Source of the DNA: Floccularia luteovirens
Lineage: Eukaryota; Basidiomycota; Agaricomycetes; Agaricales; Squamanitaceae
Length of the DNA stretch: 64,000 nt
Direction of reading: 5' to 3'
Assembly: GCA_009739215.1 (NCBI GenBank)
Contig: VSJF01000002.1
Coordinates: forward strand, 1 to 64,000
Part shown: positions 45,050 through 57,090 of the stretch, one piece after another
Layout of the letters: each line of letters begins with the position of its first letter
How positions within the stretch are numbered: position 1 is the stretch's first letter
Notes under the pieces: generated by a model
What the model was told of the DNA's origin: nothing
Seen by the model: the letters and a program-made list of their open reading frames with translations, nothing else
Databases searched by the model: none
Position numbers and translations under genes: made by a program

Positions 45050-48000
45050 CCCCTTCACTTAGTACACTATGTGATGAGATAACTCAAATCATTTAGGTTC
45101 TAAGTGGATAATATGAAAATATTAAGTCAGCAACCAGATCACCTAAGCTTAGTGCTATGAGTCTGCGATTGAATCAGCAAGATGAGCATATACGAGCATT
45201 CGGATATTTCGAAGTGCAACTGGGTAAAAGGATGCAAGCCAAGTCTGCAAATATTCAAGCAAGGTGCTAAGTATTTCAGCAACCTGCGAATGTAGCTTCA
45301 AGCAGAGCTGCTTTGTGTTTTATCAAGCAAGTGCGATCAAATCAGCAGTGTGATAGTCCAGGGAGCAGTAAGTGGCACTTTACTCTTAGAGAAAAGATAA
45401 ATAAGACAATGGAAGCGATCTAATCAGCTTAATCCACTGAATTGAAACTCAATACCAAGTTTGTGATTTCTACGACTGAGTCAAGCAAGAATTCAAGCAA
45501 GTCAGCACCTGTTTGGGTGACCTTAGTAGAGAATCAGGGGTGCACTTTTTATTTCTGTCAGCAGATGCGCTCAAAGCAGCAATCACGACTTCATGTTGAA
45601 AGGCTAAAACACATTGGGAATGAGGCTTACAAGGATTATGGACCTCCAATGCCCAGTATGGTTTGATACGTTTCTGAAAATCTGCAGCTAGATTTGACCC
45701 TAGTATTATCAGGTGTTATCTCGAGTATTGACTAGATTTCAACTTGTTGGTTTATAGTCTTTAGCACTGATTTGCTATATTGTTTTTAAAGTCTTTCCAG
45801 ATTGGATATAGCTTTTACCAATAAGACTTGATTTCAAGATTTTCTAAGGTGGTCTAGAGAGACGAGATAAATCTCAAACAATTAAGTGAGCCATTCAACA
45901 CCACTGATGGTGGAGACAGAGTAACGTCATCGGCATCAATCTCAATCTAGGTCTTATAGATCTTTACTTTCTGATTCTCTTAACTTCTTATTTATGAGTC
46001 TAGGAGAAGACCCGATGTCTGGACAATTAAGTCATAGTCAACAACCTCTCACGGGCAACAAGACAGACATGTTTGTACTAGATTATGAGAGTCAAGATCT
46101 CTTCAAAATCTATCAAGTATTTCTTTTGCACTTTATAGTAATGAGCTGCATAAAGATTTACTTCCTTTGTGTCCTTGACATTATATCTTTTGATTTCTTC
46201 TAGCATATCTTAGAAGTTTAGTAGCTTCTTCAAAGTGCGAGATATCTGGTGATAGAGTCATGCATTTATTATAACTATTGGACATAGTCACTTGCATCAT
46301 TCGTTCTTCTTATCATCCTCAACCTTGGTGTAGGTATCTTATCCAGTAAACATTTCATTCGAGCAAGTATAGAGTAGTGTGAATTTCTCTATCTGCATCA
46401 AGAACTAATGACTTAGATTTGCATAAAAATGGTGTGAACCAAATGGTGGAAATATTGACAATGCAAAGCTTTAATTATCATGCTCAGAGCTGCGAGTGCA
46501 AAGTCTGTTCACCCCTCATCCTGAGCTAGTAGGCTCATTATGGATACAAAATCCATCTCCTAGTGATATTATCAGGGAGTCAACATTTAGTATGAGCAAG
46601 GTTGGCTGGAAAGGACAGGATGCCATTTCTTTGCCTATTTCCAGAGTGGTTTGCTGGAAATTCCTTGTCAATGGACTCTGAAACCTGAATCCAGTAATTA
46701 AACCAGAGGTTTTATGCGACCATATCATAAATCACTTTTGTGACTAGGGAGCTTTTTTTTTATGTCTCAACTGGATTACTCTAGCAAGGTGTGAAATATT
46801 TCAATGACCTGCGAATTATATCCATATCTGCAGCTTGGTATAGCGCTGATATTCCTGTTGGGAGACTAAAGTGGATAGGAGTCTCGTCAGACTCTCCTAT
46901 GGATTAGGATGTTGGTGTTCTTGGGACGAATTGGGAGAATTTTTTGTGACAAGTAATACTTTAGTCAGCAATCAACTAAGTTCTCAACCAATTGTCTTAG
47001 GTATTTCCCTAAGTTTAATGTTTGGATATTGGATTCAATAGAAAATCAAATGTTTGTGAGAGGGCGAGATAACTCAAAGCCATCACAGATGGATCTTATC
47101 TTATGATGTAAATTTGCTCATTTCAGATTTGGATTTTTTTAAAGTGAGAGTTATTGTTGTGGATTTGCTTTTTAGGGCAATAGTCCATATCTCCATTTCT
47201 GAGTGTTCAAAAAATCGTCATCAACTCCTTGGAGTGATTAAATCATCTGCAATTAACAGAGAGACAATAGTTGAATCCACTTCAATAAAATTTGAGGTAG
47301 AAAGAATTTCCAATCTTAACCATTTAGATTTAGATCATTTAAAGTTGCTTTTGACTTCCATCAGTATTTGGATATGAAGTATGGGTGATATGCTAGGACA
47401 CTTAAGTCTTCTGGTCAATTTATACACTGCCAAAATTGTGCAAGAAATGCAGCAATCCAGTGATACTGTGTCATGCGAGTTATGCATCAAATGGTGGTCA
47501 CCCCTTTCACTGATCAGCAAAGTATTGGTTCATTTTGTAATACACCCCTTCAAGTAGATGAATGCATAGACAGCTTGGTATAGTGCCACAAGCATGAGAC
47601 TAATTGTAGTCATCAAGGGAGAGATCCTACTTTGATACTTGCAATAATGAAATCTGCATAAATGTCGGTATAGTTGACCAATGCAGAAGCTGTGTTTCAA
47701 GCTTGGGAAGGAAAGTCTTACGCATTTAGCTTTCCTCAGAGCAATACTGTGACAAAATGGATAATCTGTTCCAATTCTAAAGGTGTGGATTTTCATCTGT
47801 GCTCAAATACTCTCGGAGTCTCTATGGTAGAGAATCCAATCGTCTATGATAGAGTCATCAACCATAATAATGGGAGACAATCTCAACTATATAATATAGG
47901 AGATATCAATGAGCAATGGAATGTTTGCACTTAAAGCAGCATCACCATTATGAATTTCACCAATGTTAGATAAAGAAAGCATACTTTTATATTTCTGCGA

Positions 48001-48430
48001 CTATGTCAAGCAAGAAAGAGACATGCCATGTCATCATTGATATACTCTCATCTTTCGACAGAGAGAACTCTTTGAGAGCAAGTAGCAGCTCAATCATTGA
48101 GTAGAAAAGGATCTCCTTGGAGATCAACTCTCCTTTATCACTACGCTTATTCAGTGGTATAACTACTTGTGACGAGTCAGTCTGGATAATAGTTCTCAAG
48201 CAAGTTTTTGGATAAAACTGCGATAACTATTAGGTACTTCGGAGCTAGTGTTATGCTTCAATGAAGTCCAAATTATTCATTTATGTGACTTAATCTAAAA
48301 AGATCTCTAACGATTATATGAATTGGAGCTTCAAAGTAGTGCTCAAGCTATGATCCTCGTACCAAGCAACTAACCAAGTCCACAAAGCACAACTAGAGGT
48401 ACAGCCGTCACGAGCGGCAAGCCAATTTAG
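45050..48430. other. Interior of copia C2, no recognisable genes
   Basis: About 3.4 kb of AT-rich sequence where no protease, integrase or reverse transcriptase motif was found on either strand. Short open frames such as 45442-45666 have no family signature. Probably non-autonomous or heavily decayed interior. Confidence 0.55.
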
Positions 48431-48431
48431 C

Positions 48432-48695
48432 TCAGGGGATAATCTCAACTTTATATTCCCCCTCGGCATCGTTCTTGTCATCCCATGTCTGCTGCAGCAG
48501 GATCATCGTCTCAGAGACATTGTGTGGATCCTGTGGTGATGGATGACAGCGAGTTCCAAACACCACTGACCATACAGCTGCATGTTGCAGGTAGGTCGTC
48601 ATGGCGCTTTTCCACTCAAGCCAGCATGCTCTAGCAAATACAAAGGAAACAGCTTGGAATACAGTGTGTTGCATGTTGATCTTGATAAAAGTTGT
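48432..48695 (-). pseudogene. Copia gag remnant (C2)
   Basis: Minus-strand reading VSFVFARACWLEWKSAMTTYLQ...AVWSVVFGTRC...WDDKND matches the start of basidiomycete copia gag proteins (W-x-WK-x-M-x-x-YL and W-x-x-K-D/N). It lies about 250 bases inside the proposed primer-binding site, as expected for gag. Truncated by stops. Confidence 0.7.
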
Positions 48696-48950
48696 TTTGT
48701 TGGCGAGCTACAAATTAATGTTGCATCAGCACAACGTTCAACTCAGTATAGAGACACTATCAAGACTACATAAGGCTTGCATAGATTTATTGTCATGAAC
48801 AACGTTCAGACTCAATCACTTGTAGAGTGGACAAGCCACCAATGCTTCTACCAATCAAGGGAGCATGGGGAAGTCACTTCACAAGAGGTAAGAGCTTTAA
48901 GTCACTGTCATCATAGGCAGTGATGAACGCACCATTGAGACTGACAACTG

Positions 48951-48962
48951 GGGCCCATAACC
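48951..48962 (-). promoter_or_regulatory. Primer-binding-like site of copia C2
   Basis: GGTTATGGGCCC on the minus strand, next to the (rearranged) LTR. It resembles the complement of the anticodon loop of initiator tRNA-Met (GGTTATGAGCCC) used as a half-tRNA primer by copia and Ty5. The same 12 bases adjoin the C1 LTR. Confidence 0.55.
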
Positions 48963-50057
48963 TGTTAAGCACAAGGTAAGATCTTTGAGTTCCTCCACTG
49001 TGTCTTGCACACATGGCTGCTCAACAGGAAATCTGACTGGCAAACAACCAACGTTCCCTAACCTGGACACCCTAATAACGAAGACCAGTTAACAACAACG
49101 TATAACCCCCAAACAGTAACAACTGCCACCTGTTGGGGCCTCATGGAGGTCAGTTACCATGGAAAACTAGTCAGGCATTTCAGACTAGATGGTGTTGCCC
49201 ATGCTATTATATACAACAATCCTGCCATCCTAGACAGGGGAGGGAGAGTCACTTAGTTGTCACTAAGGTAACAGAGTAATCATCTGTATTAGAGGGTACT
49301 TGAAACTAAGATCAAGCTGAAGCTTGTCTATAGTTTTGCACTACTTAAATACAAGTATGCTAGTTCTAATAATAACTAAATGCGTGCTTGCTCAGTAAGC
49401 TACAAGTCAGTATCTAGTCATATGAAGCTACTACCAGTCATTTAGAAGACTATCTAAGTCATAAGAAGCAAAATGCAAGTCAAATACAAAACATGTATGA
49501 GAAAGTAGTAAACAAGGCAGGAATGCATTATATATGTGGCCTAAAGTCCAGGGATATATGTGGAGTCTGGATAAGGTCATAACATCAATGCCCTTGAAGA
49601 TCCCAAGATCAATTTCCTAATTCTTGATGCTATATCCTCATACTGGTTTCTGACACTTTCATGAGGGAATCTTGAAACTAAAGCAGGTGACAGGCCACAA
49701 GCATTGTGATATATAGCATTACATTGTGCCCATCATTGCTAGAAATGTCACAAAGTCTTTTCTTATTGTGGTGTGTGCTCTAGTGGATTTCTGTTATTTG
49801 GCACAAGCAACTGAAATAGATAGCAAAACTTGTGACAAAATCAATAATGCATTGAAAGAGTTTCACTGACACAAGAAGGCAATCATCACTGCTGGCACAT
49901 ACACTGGAAAGGGTAATAATGTAATTGAAAATTGGTACATTCCTAAGCTTGAGTTTTTACAGAGTGTTACATCAAATATCTATGATAATGGCATCACAAT
50001 ATAGTAGTCTGCTGACATTACCAAGCATGCACATATAACTGAAATCAAGGATCCATC

Positions 50058-50333
50058 TGTTGGCATCACGACCTCATGATTACACAATCGTCACACCATT
50101 AGATTACCAATCACGAATTCCATATATAAGTCTCGTCACAGCATACAATGCACCTTAGTTTATTCTCTCGTAAACTAAGGTGTAAGTACATACTTCATAT
50201 TACAACAAATATACTATAGACTAATTCTTTTACTTAGCTTACCTTTCCATTAATAGGTATAGCTCAAATAAAGTTTATTCTCTCGTAAACTAAGGTCTTA
50301 CCTTTCCATTAATAGAACTGTCTAATTGCTAGA
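50058..50333. mobile_element. 276-bp LTR-like insertion in the transposase
   Basis: Begins TGTTGGCATCACGACCTC, ends TCTAATTGCTAGA, flanked by CCATC on both sides (50053-50057 and 50334-50338). The transposase frame continues when it is skipped. It contains a TATATAAG element and a perfect 12-bp-stem hairpin, CACCTTAGTTTA / TAAACTAAGGTG with an 8-base loop, half of which recurs about 115 bases downstream. Its 3' terminus does not end CA. Confidence 0.75.
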
Positions 50334-50679
50334 CCATCACAGTCAACTAACAACCAGGATTATGAATCACAGATCTGCTGTTACCTTGACCATATGGATA
50401 AGTGCCAAAGATTTGATCTTGCAACTACAATTCAAGAGGCTCAGTGAAGAGAGATGAAGTGCGAAGTAGGTTCAGAAACCTATGGGACACAGTGCTTCTG
50501 TTTGTGTATCTAAAATGTCTTCTAGAGATAGATAAGAAAGAGGTTGTATGAAGTTATAGATAAATGCAATATTGAGAGTGAATAAAGAGAGCAAATGCAG
50601 GACAAGGTCAAGAGAATAAGTGAAGATGAGAGACATCCAAGCAAAGTGAGAGAGAACAAAGTGACAGCGAGGTCCTCAC

Positions 50680-51281
50680 TATTACCATTAGGGGTTTTGT
50701 ATGTCATTGTTTACTGTCTTGTCATTTGGCTATCCAGGTAAGGGAATAGTTGATAGTTTTGCTAGTCAGATTTCTCTGGCATGATAGTGGGGTTACTCCA
50801 CTACACAAGTTACAAACCACTTGTCAGGGATCTCTCTAAGGTCAGTTACAGAGGAAGAACACACAGGCCTTTCAGCATGTATGATGTCACCCTGTGCCAT
50901 TATTACAACTTGTCCTACTATCCTAGACAGGGGAGGGAGATTAACCAGAGGTAACAGAGTATAAAGCAAGTATATTGTGAGTACTCAAAACTAAGATCAA
51001 GCTGAGGCTTGTCTGTAGTTTCACACTACTTAAATACAAGTACGTTACTTCTAATAATAAACTATTGCATGCTTGATCAGTAAGCTACGAGTCAGCACAG
51101 AGTCATACAGAAGTATCTACTAGTCATTTAGAAGCTTGTACAAGTCACTATGAGTTAAAAGAACCAAAACACAAGTCATATACAAAACGTGTATGGGAAA
51201 GTAATAAACGAGGCAGGAAACGCGTTATGCATATGGCCTAAAGTCCAGGGATATACATGGAGTCTGGATAAGGTTATAACA
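50680..51281 (-). mobile_element. Solo LTR, Ty3 chromovirus family
   Basis: 602 bp with mutated first bases (TATTACC instead of TGTTACC), ending GGTTATAACA. Flanks CTCAC and TTACC do not match, so an internal exchange or decay of the duplication is likely. Confidence 0.85.
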
Positions 51282-52069
51282 TTACCCCATTTGTACATTA
51301 GAAGTCCCAGTACTTCTAATATTCATACAAGAATTTCTTCATGCCCGTTTATTAATAGTGGGGCTCACCAGACACATTGCTCATTGCAACATTGTCCCAT
51401 TCATGATAGTCATAGTCAGGAGAGTGAGGGCAGTCAGAAGGGGCCCTGATTTAGTTCTATAGTTTCATGAACAAGTTAATTTTCAAGTATGCCATAAGTT
51501 TTTCAGTCATTGTGGACAAATATAGAGATAGGCAAGAGAGTGAGAAGAAGGAAAACATGATTTGATGCTTTCATTCAAAAGCTCATATCTATGTTTATAA
51601 TGCTAATGAGAAGAGGGTGTGCAACACATCCTCCTATCATTGTGGAGATATTCATCTTGTCCAATGATAGCATGGTTCCTACCAGTGTTGCACCTGGTAG
51701 AAGCTGTTGCTAATATATATGTTAGTTGATTAGTTGATTAAGACTAAGAAGTCATATCTGCATTAACCATGCAACATCTCCTATAAGCCATTCATTGTAT
51801 ATGTGCATCAGTTTTGTTGCCATTTTGAATATTTGTAATGGCATAAAATGAATCCAGTCCTTAACAAGCAGGTTATGAAGAATAGACTATACATACTCTA
51901 GGGAATTCCAGTAAAAAAGATGGGTTTGACATTTTGTAGGGTAATTCATTGTCCACAGTTTGCAATTCCATTCAGGTCCTCTAGGGAGTGCTTCAGTGCG
52001 GTTTCAGAGCTGCTAGGCATTACAGAAAAATAAGCCAAGTAGATGTTCATAGATACTCATAGATATTCA
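51282..52069. other. Unassigned sequence left of copia C1
   Basis: AT-rich and without a clear gene. Short readable pieces on the plus strand (RRGCATHPP, SNDSMVPTSVAPG near 51620-51700) suggest decayed transposase-like coding sequence, but I cannot name a family. Confidence 0.35.
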
Positions 52070-52491
52070 TGTTGAGCAGTGCCTGTCACATACAGTAATA
52101 GGAAACTACCTTACCTGGAGTTCTTACTATTGCTTAGAGGGTGCTACTACTAACTACTACCAAGGTAATTGGACAAGGTATATTGACATTACTACCTGTA
52201 CTTATATACATTATAGTCATGGCTGTGTAATACCTAATGTAGTTACCAGTGTGTACATGAAACACCTTGTGTCTACTCCAGGTAGGACATGAGTCATACA
52301 CATTCCATAACATAAGTCATACGCATGTACACAGTAAGCTCTAGAATGCTCTAGATTGTGTATGTCATTACATCTTAGTCATTATACTGGTGTAACCTTA
52401 TCTTATCTTATCAGGTCTACAACACATGACTGATGAGCACATGACTAATCACATGACTACTAATTGATCATGTGGAGTTGCTGTTGCAACA
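52070..52491 (-). mobile_element. 3' LTR of copia C1
   Basis: 422 bp, plus strand TGTTGAGCAGTGCC to GCTGTTGCAACA, the same length and nearly the same sequence as 60036-60457. CACTCCCTC just inside it is a purine tract (GAGGGAGTG) on the element's sense strand. Confidence 0.92.
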
Positions 52492-53182
52492 CACTCCCTC
52501 ACTAAGTGCAGCTATTTCAAGTATGCTTGATGGACCATCTAAGTGAGAAACTCAAGCTTTAGATTAGTATAGCATTTAACAAAGAGTTTGTGAGATAGAG
52601 GCTTTGTCAGCATATCTGCAGGGTTGTTAACCCCTTCAACGAAATAAACCTCGACCTTCTGGTTTTTAATACACTCTCATATATAGTGATACTAGATGTT
52701 GATATGCTTTGTGCATCTCTCGGTGACAGGATTACTGGCTATAAAATTTGTGCCTTGGTTATCCATGTAGATGGGTATTGGTTTTATGAAGGGTAAACCC
52801 ATCTCATCAAAGACATTTATCATCCACATTAGCTAGTAGCAATAATCAGAGCCTGCTATGTATTCTGCTTCTGTGGAGCTTAAGGCAACAGTTTTTTGTT
52901 GATGGCTTTGCCATGTAATGACACCCTGTGCTAGCATCATGTAAAATCCTGTATGGGACTTACAGGATGTTTCATCACTGGCCCAATCAGAATCTGTGTA
53001 TGTGAATAACCCTTCACTGGACTTGCCTTTGTAGACAGTTTTGTAGTCCTGGGTACCAACCAAGTACCTCACTATATGCTTTGCTTTATTAACATAATCT
53101 TGTGTTGGGTTTGTGGAGAAAGTGCTAAGACAGATTACACTATATGCGATATCCAGTCAAGTTCCAATCATTAGGTATAGCA

Positions 53183-53492
53183 TGTTGCAACAGCATGATC
53201 ACATGATGGATTACATAATTCGTCAGGTGATAAGTCACACGTGATATGTCACATGATGTGTCACATGACTACACTCACATATGCCCTATGCCCTATGCCT
53301 TATGCACGGACCATCATATGTAAATATGTACATACAGTTAGAACTGTATATAAGGACACTCTTATGCAGAATAGATCCCTTGTCCTATTCTATAGGTAGT
53401 AGCTAGTAACTAACCATAAGGTGTGATCTAAGTAAGCACAAGGTAAGACTTTGAGTTCCTCCACTGTGTCTTGCACACATGGCTGCTCAACA
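53183..53492 (-). mobile_element. Solo copia LTR (C2 subfamily) in C1 pol
   Basis: 310 bp, plus strand TGTTGCAACAGCATGATC to ATGGCTGCTCAACA, with a perfect TAGCA target-site duplication (53178-53182 and 53493-53497). Same subfamily as the C2 LTR. Confidence 0.93.
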
Positions 53493-53500
53493 TAGCAAAC

Positions 53501-53984
53501 TGTCAGGATCCGAACACCTCTAATACCTCAGACATCTAAACTGTACCTCGGACATATTTTCTCACATCTTGGACTTCTTTTAATCACCCTTTATCTTTTC
53601 TCCCTTTCCTGGACATATATCCTCCATATTACATAACATTTGTAACAAACACTTTTCCTATTTCTGTCATTCCTTTGTCCCCTTTAAATGTACCTCCCTG
53701 CATTACTATTCTTGGGGATATTCACACATTGTTACTAGTACTTAAACTACAGAGATGTACACAGTTCTGTAGTTTGAATATCAACTAAGACTCATAATCT
53801 TGTTCCTCTCTAAGTTTCATCCTCTTCCCACAACAACTCCAGTCTTCAGGACACAAACCTCGGCATTCATAAATTAGACATCGGAAGTTGGCAGGGCATA
53901 ACGGACATCATTGAAGCTGTGTCTAACATCCGATGGGAGTTAACTCCAAGTTCATGGAGTTGACCCCAAAGTTAGTTCTTGACA
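53501..53984. mobile_element. Solo LTR, TGTCAGG family, in C1 pol
   Basis: 484 bp, TGTCAGGATCCGAACACC to TAGTTCTTGACA, with a perfect CAAAC target-site duplication (53496-53500 and 53985-53989). It sits only eight bases from the neighbouring copia LTR; its duplication overlaps the other's by two bases. Confidence 0.92.
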
Positions 53985-55364
53985 CAAACTCCCAATGATT
54001 TGTTGAAACACAGAGCACAGCTGTGGAGTACACAGACATTCATTTGGAAGGAGCTTATAGCCTGCTGGTAGAGGAGTATCAGCATGTCGTGCATTCTCCA
54101 TTCCGAAATGCTGCAATACCTTTTTCAGGTAGCTTACTTGGTCAATCTTAATGGTTTGACTATTCCACTCAATGCACATTTCTAGGAATTCTTTAAGATT
54201 TCCCAAATCATGACATTCCCAGCACTTCATAAATTCCCTCTTCTTCTGGTTTACAAGTCCAGGGTTAGACCTGGTCCTATATTGCATCATCTACATAGAC
54301 AACAGCAATAACACAATCGCATTGGTCTTTAGACCAATGGACAAATATGCCTGAGTCGGCATGGCATTTAGAGAAGCCCAGTTCTTTCATAGATGCCACA
54401 AGTTCATAATACCAAGAGTTAGCAGCTTGTTTTAATCTGTATAGCACTCTCTGGAGTCATATCACTTTCTTTTCTTGTCCTTTAACTATGAAGCCTTCAG
54501 GTTGAATCATATAGATTTCTTCTTCAAGTTTGCCATAGAGAAAGGCAGACTTGACATCCAGACTAGTAATGATCCAATTTCTCAAAGCCACTAAGGTGAG
54601 AAGGATGCGCACAGTTTCAAACCTTACTACTGGCAAGAAGATCTCCTCAAAGTCTAACCCTTTGATTTGGGAGAAACCTTTTGCAACAAGTCATGCTTTT
54701 TTATGTCCATCGGACTTGATGTTAAACACCCATCTGTTTTTGACAGCTTATTGACCTTGGGGTAGGTCTACTAAACCTGAGAATACTTCATGTTTGCAGA
54801 GAGCCTCCATCTCTTCCACACACATTACTTTCCATTCCTTTTGAGCAGCAGAATTTAACTGTGCGATGTCTTTAAATTGGGTGGGAACTTCATTCACAGC
54901 TCTAGCACCTTTGGCAAGCAGATAAGCCATGAATTCTACACCCCCTTCTTGTGCCAGTTCATTGACATAAATGTCATCATCATCGACTTCCATGTAGTCT
55001 TTGACCCATGCATTTCCATGTGCCATCTAGTTCTCTCTACTAGGTTTGCTAGTGGTAGTAGGAAGAGGTGCACTTGAACTAGGTACAGGAACCTGTTCTT
55101 GGCGTTGAGTTCTACTAGGGTAGAAAGGCTCAACATTCTCTTTCCAAAAGCAATTTGAATCCTGGTTACAGATGTGCAGCACTTTCCTCTCTCTATATGA
55201 GCATCTCAGTTCAACAGGAGCCGATATAGTGATATGCTCCCAAGATGCTATTGTAGGTAGCAGCACTACTAGGGGACCTAGGTAGGACTGTTTAGGATAG
55301 TCTTGTACCCACTGTCTTCTGTGGAGTTCCTCATAGTCCTGTTCTCTAGGCATAAACAGATTGC

Positions 55365-55551
55365 TATAGCAGATAGACAGAAAGAGTATTGGAGATTAAA
55401 TATATGATTGGGGAATGTTTATTAGACCATGAGGTAGTTATAGTTAATGGTTTTTATTGTGGTGTTGTTATTGTTGTTAAGTCTACAAATGAAGTTGCAG
55501 TTTGCTATGATTTAATGCGACTGTGACATGTGACATGTGTCATGTCCTACA
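55365..55551 (-). mobile_element. Short LTR (TG...TA family) at left inversion junction
   Basis: 187 bp in reverse orientation. Left flank ATTGC and right flank GACCA do not match each other, but each matches a flank of the copy at 59713-59902. See the inversion finding. Confidence 0.93.
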
Positions 55552-57090
55552 GACCACTCTACTATCATTGGCAGAACTATGTATTGAGATGATGTCTCTA
55601 TGCTACACCTTATGTCTTGATCATTGATATGAACATTGAGCTGATGCTGTCTTTTACAGCTCTCAACTTCAAACAAAACTTTTAAGCATGTCAACTTCAT
55701 TCGTCATCACTGCTGTCTCCTTTATCTTTACTGGCAACAAATGGTTTGACTGGAAATCTCAGATGCAGGTATTCATAATGACCTCTGGTCTTTGGATGTA
55801 TATGTTGCAACAGCAACTATCACGTGAAGGATCACATGATTCATGTAACATGATATGTCATATGACCTAGTCATGTGACTCACTCATCATATGCTTTATA
55901 TGTTACATGCATTATGACTAAGCATGTTCTTTGATGTTCTACAAACATTCTATAAGGAATATGTGACTTATGGAACTATCTAGCATAGACCACTATTTAC
56001 AAATATGCATATACAGGTTTACTGTATATAAGAACCTTGTATTTCGTACTATGCCTCTTGTCCAATTACATTGGTAGTAGTTAGTATTAGCCTGTAAGCA
56101 CAACAAGTAAGCTCTAAGGTAAGGTAGTTTCACTCCACTATGTGTAACATAGAGCATTGCTCAACAGTATGTGTCAGGAACCAGACTCTTTCCTTCTGGA
56201 AACCCTAATAGCTTTAATGAGTTTAAAATGAAGCTGGCCCTAGAATTCGAAGAGAAGAACATAATGGCCCTGGAATATTTGAGAATATAGATCTCCTCTA
56301 ACATTTGGGCCCTGGTGAAAGACATGACAACTGCTAAGGAAGTATGGGATTTCCTCATCACACAATATGAGAAAAAGGAATTAGGGACGATTTTTGAATT
56401 GTACAAAAAAACTAAAGAACTTTAAAATATCCAGAGGTAATCCCAAAACTGATATTCTCAGACTTAGAGAAATTTGCAGCCGCATGACTGAAAATGATTG
56501 TGCTATCCCCGAGTTACTCCAGGCATTGATCGCCTTGACAGCTATTCCAGACAAATGGAATGTGGTTATTACTACACTGCTGCAAAACCAAGATGTGTAG
56601 ACCCTCCACCTAAGCAATATAGCCAATGCCACACAGCATCAGTATACTGATGCTAATATTCAGAAAGCTACCTCAAGTAGCACTGCAGGCAAGGCAAATA
56701 AGATGTCAAATGTCAAAAGTAAGATGCAGAATCCCCAATATAAAGACCAGACCCAAAAACAAAAAGAAGACTCTTTTAAAGACAGTCAGAGGAAGAAGTG
56801 CACCAGAGGCAGTCATGGGAGAGAAAAGGGTAAACAAGAAGAGAAGAAAAATAACACAAAAACACCAGATGAGCCAAGTGAAAATACGGCTCACTCACAT
56901 ATAGCATCCCTGGCTATGCCAGGTCTATCACGCATCTCCTTGGAAGAGCGACTCTCCAAAGAGCCTCCGCCACCCTTTCTCTGGGAAAACACCCACAAAC
57001 ATTATACTCCTCCTATTGCTAGTACTTTTACTGGCATGGGTGCCAAGAAACACCCTCAGACTCCATACCTGTAAGGGGAACCCCAAGTTC
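55552..57090 (+). pseudogene. Copia C1 gag, inside the inverted segment
   Basis: Starts MSTSFVITAVSFIFTGNKWF at 55688 (W-x-WKSQMQ block), is interrupted by the LTR at 55803-56166, then continues GTRLFPSGNPNSFNEFKMKL, VKDMTTAKEVWDFLITQYEKK and IALTAIPDKWNVVITTLLQ. The downstream Lys-rich stretch (about 56700-56900) is in the usual place of a nucleic-acid-binding tail. Stops interrupt it (56289, 56421, 56599). Confidence 0.82.
55803..56166. mobile_element. Solo copia-type LTR in C1 gag
   Basis: 364 bp, TGTTGCAACAGCAACTATC to GAGCATTGCTCAACA, between GTATA (55798-55802) and GTATG (56167-56171), which match in four of five bases. Diverged from the C1 LTRs, so another copia subfamily. Confidence 0.88.

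Larger units (their letters stand above)
44171..49026 (-). mobile_element. Level-3 insertion: degenerate copia element C2
   Basis: Flanked by GGAAA (44166-44170 and 49027-49031). The left LTR (44171-45049 without the level-4 insert, about 305 bp) is followed by CCCCTTC, a polypurine tract on the minus strand. A primer-binding-like site lies at 48951-48962. Only a gag remnant remains inside; most of 45050-48430 is non-coding and AT-rich. Its right end is not a normal LTR but a 61-base inverted copy of the left end. Confidence 0.85.
43655..49121 (+). mobile_element. Level-2 insertion: Ty3-family LTR inside level 1
   Basis: Parts 43655-44170 and 49032-49121, about 606 bp, opposite orientation to level 1. 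Target-site duplication ACTGC at 43650-43654 and 49122-49126. Confidence 0.93.
43521..49584 (-). mobile_element. Level-1 insertion: Ty3-family LTR in the transposase
   Basis: Parts 43521-43654 and 49127-49584, about 592 bp without its own insertions. Target-site duplication TCAAT at 43516-43520 and 49585-49589. Confidence 0.93.
43241..50560 (+). pseudogene. Plavaka-like transposase, 3' part, host of nested insertions
   Basis: When insertions are skipped, the plus strand reads LTLEPLHHWHKMFWDHNTKWCIN (to 43520), continues ALEDPKINFLILDAISSYWF at 49590, then VDFCYLAQATEIDSKTCDKI (about 49780), WYIPKLEFLQSV (about 49935), and after the 50058-50333 insertion NNQDYESQICCYLDHMDKCQRFDLAT (to about 50430). 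I recognise this as the C-terminal half of the Plavaka/CACTA-type transposases common in agaricomycetes. Stops are present, including a TGA at an expected basic residue after KEFH. The LTR went in at the codon boundary after WCIN. Confidence 0.75.
52830..55360 (-). pseudogene. Copia C1 pol: reverse transcriptase and RNase H
   Basis: Minus strand, from 55360 downward: RT N-terminal block (EWKVMCVEEMEALCKHEVFS), the catalytic YVDDA near 54280-54295, DLGNLKEFLEMCIEWNSQTI, LQHFGMENARHADTPLP and FQQIIGSL, then two LTR insertions, LYLMIGT-stop-LDIAYSV, and RNase H (RYLVGTQDYKTVYKG, YTDSDWASDETSCKSHTGF, VALSSTEAEYIA). Several stops make it inactive; one is TGA where the family has Arg (GTRPDIAY type). 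Confidence 0.9.
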
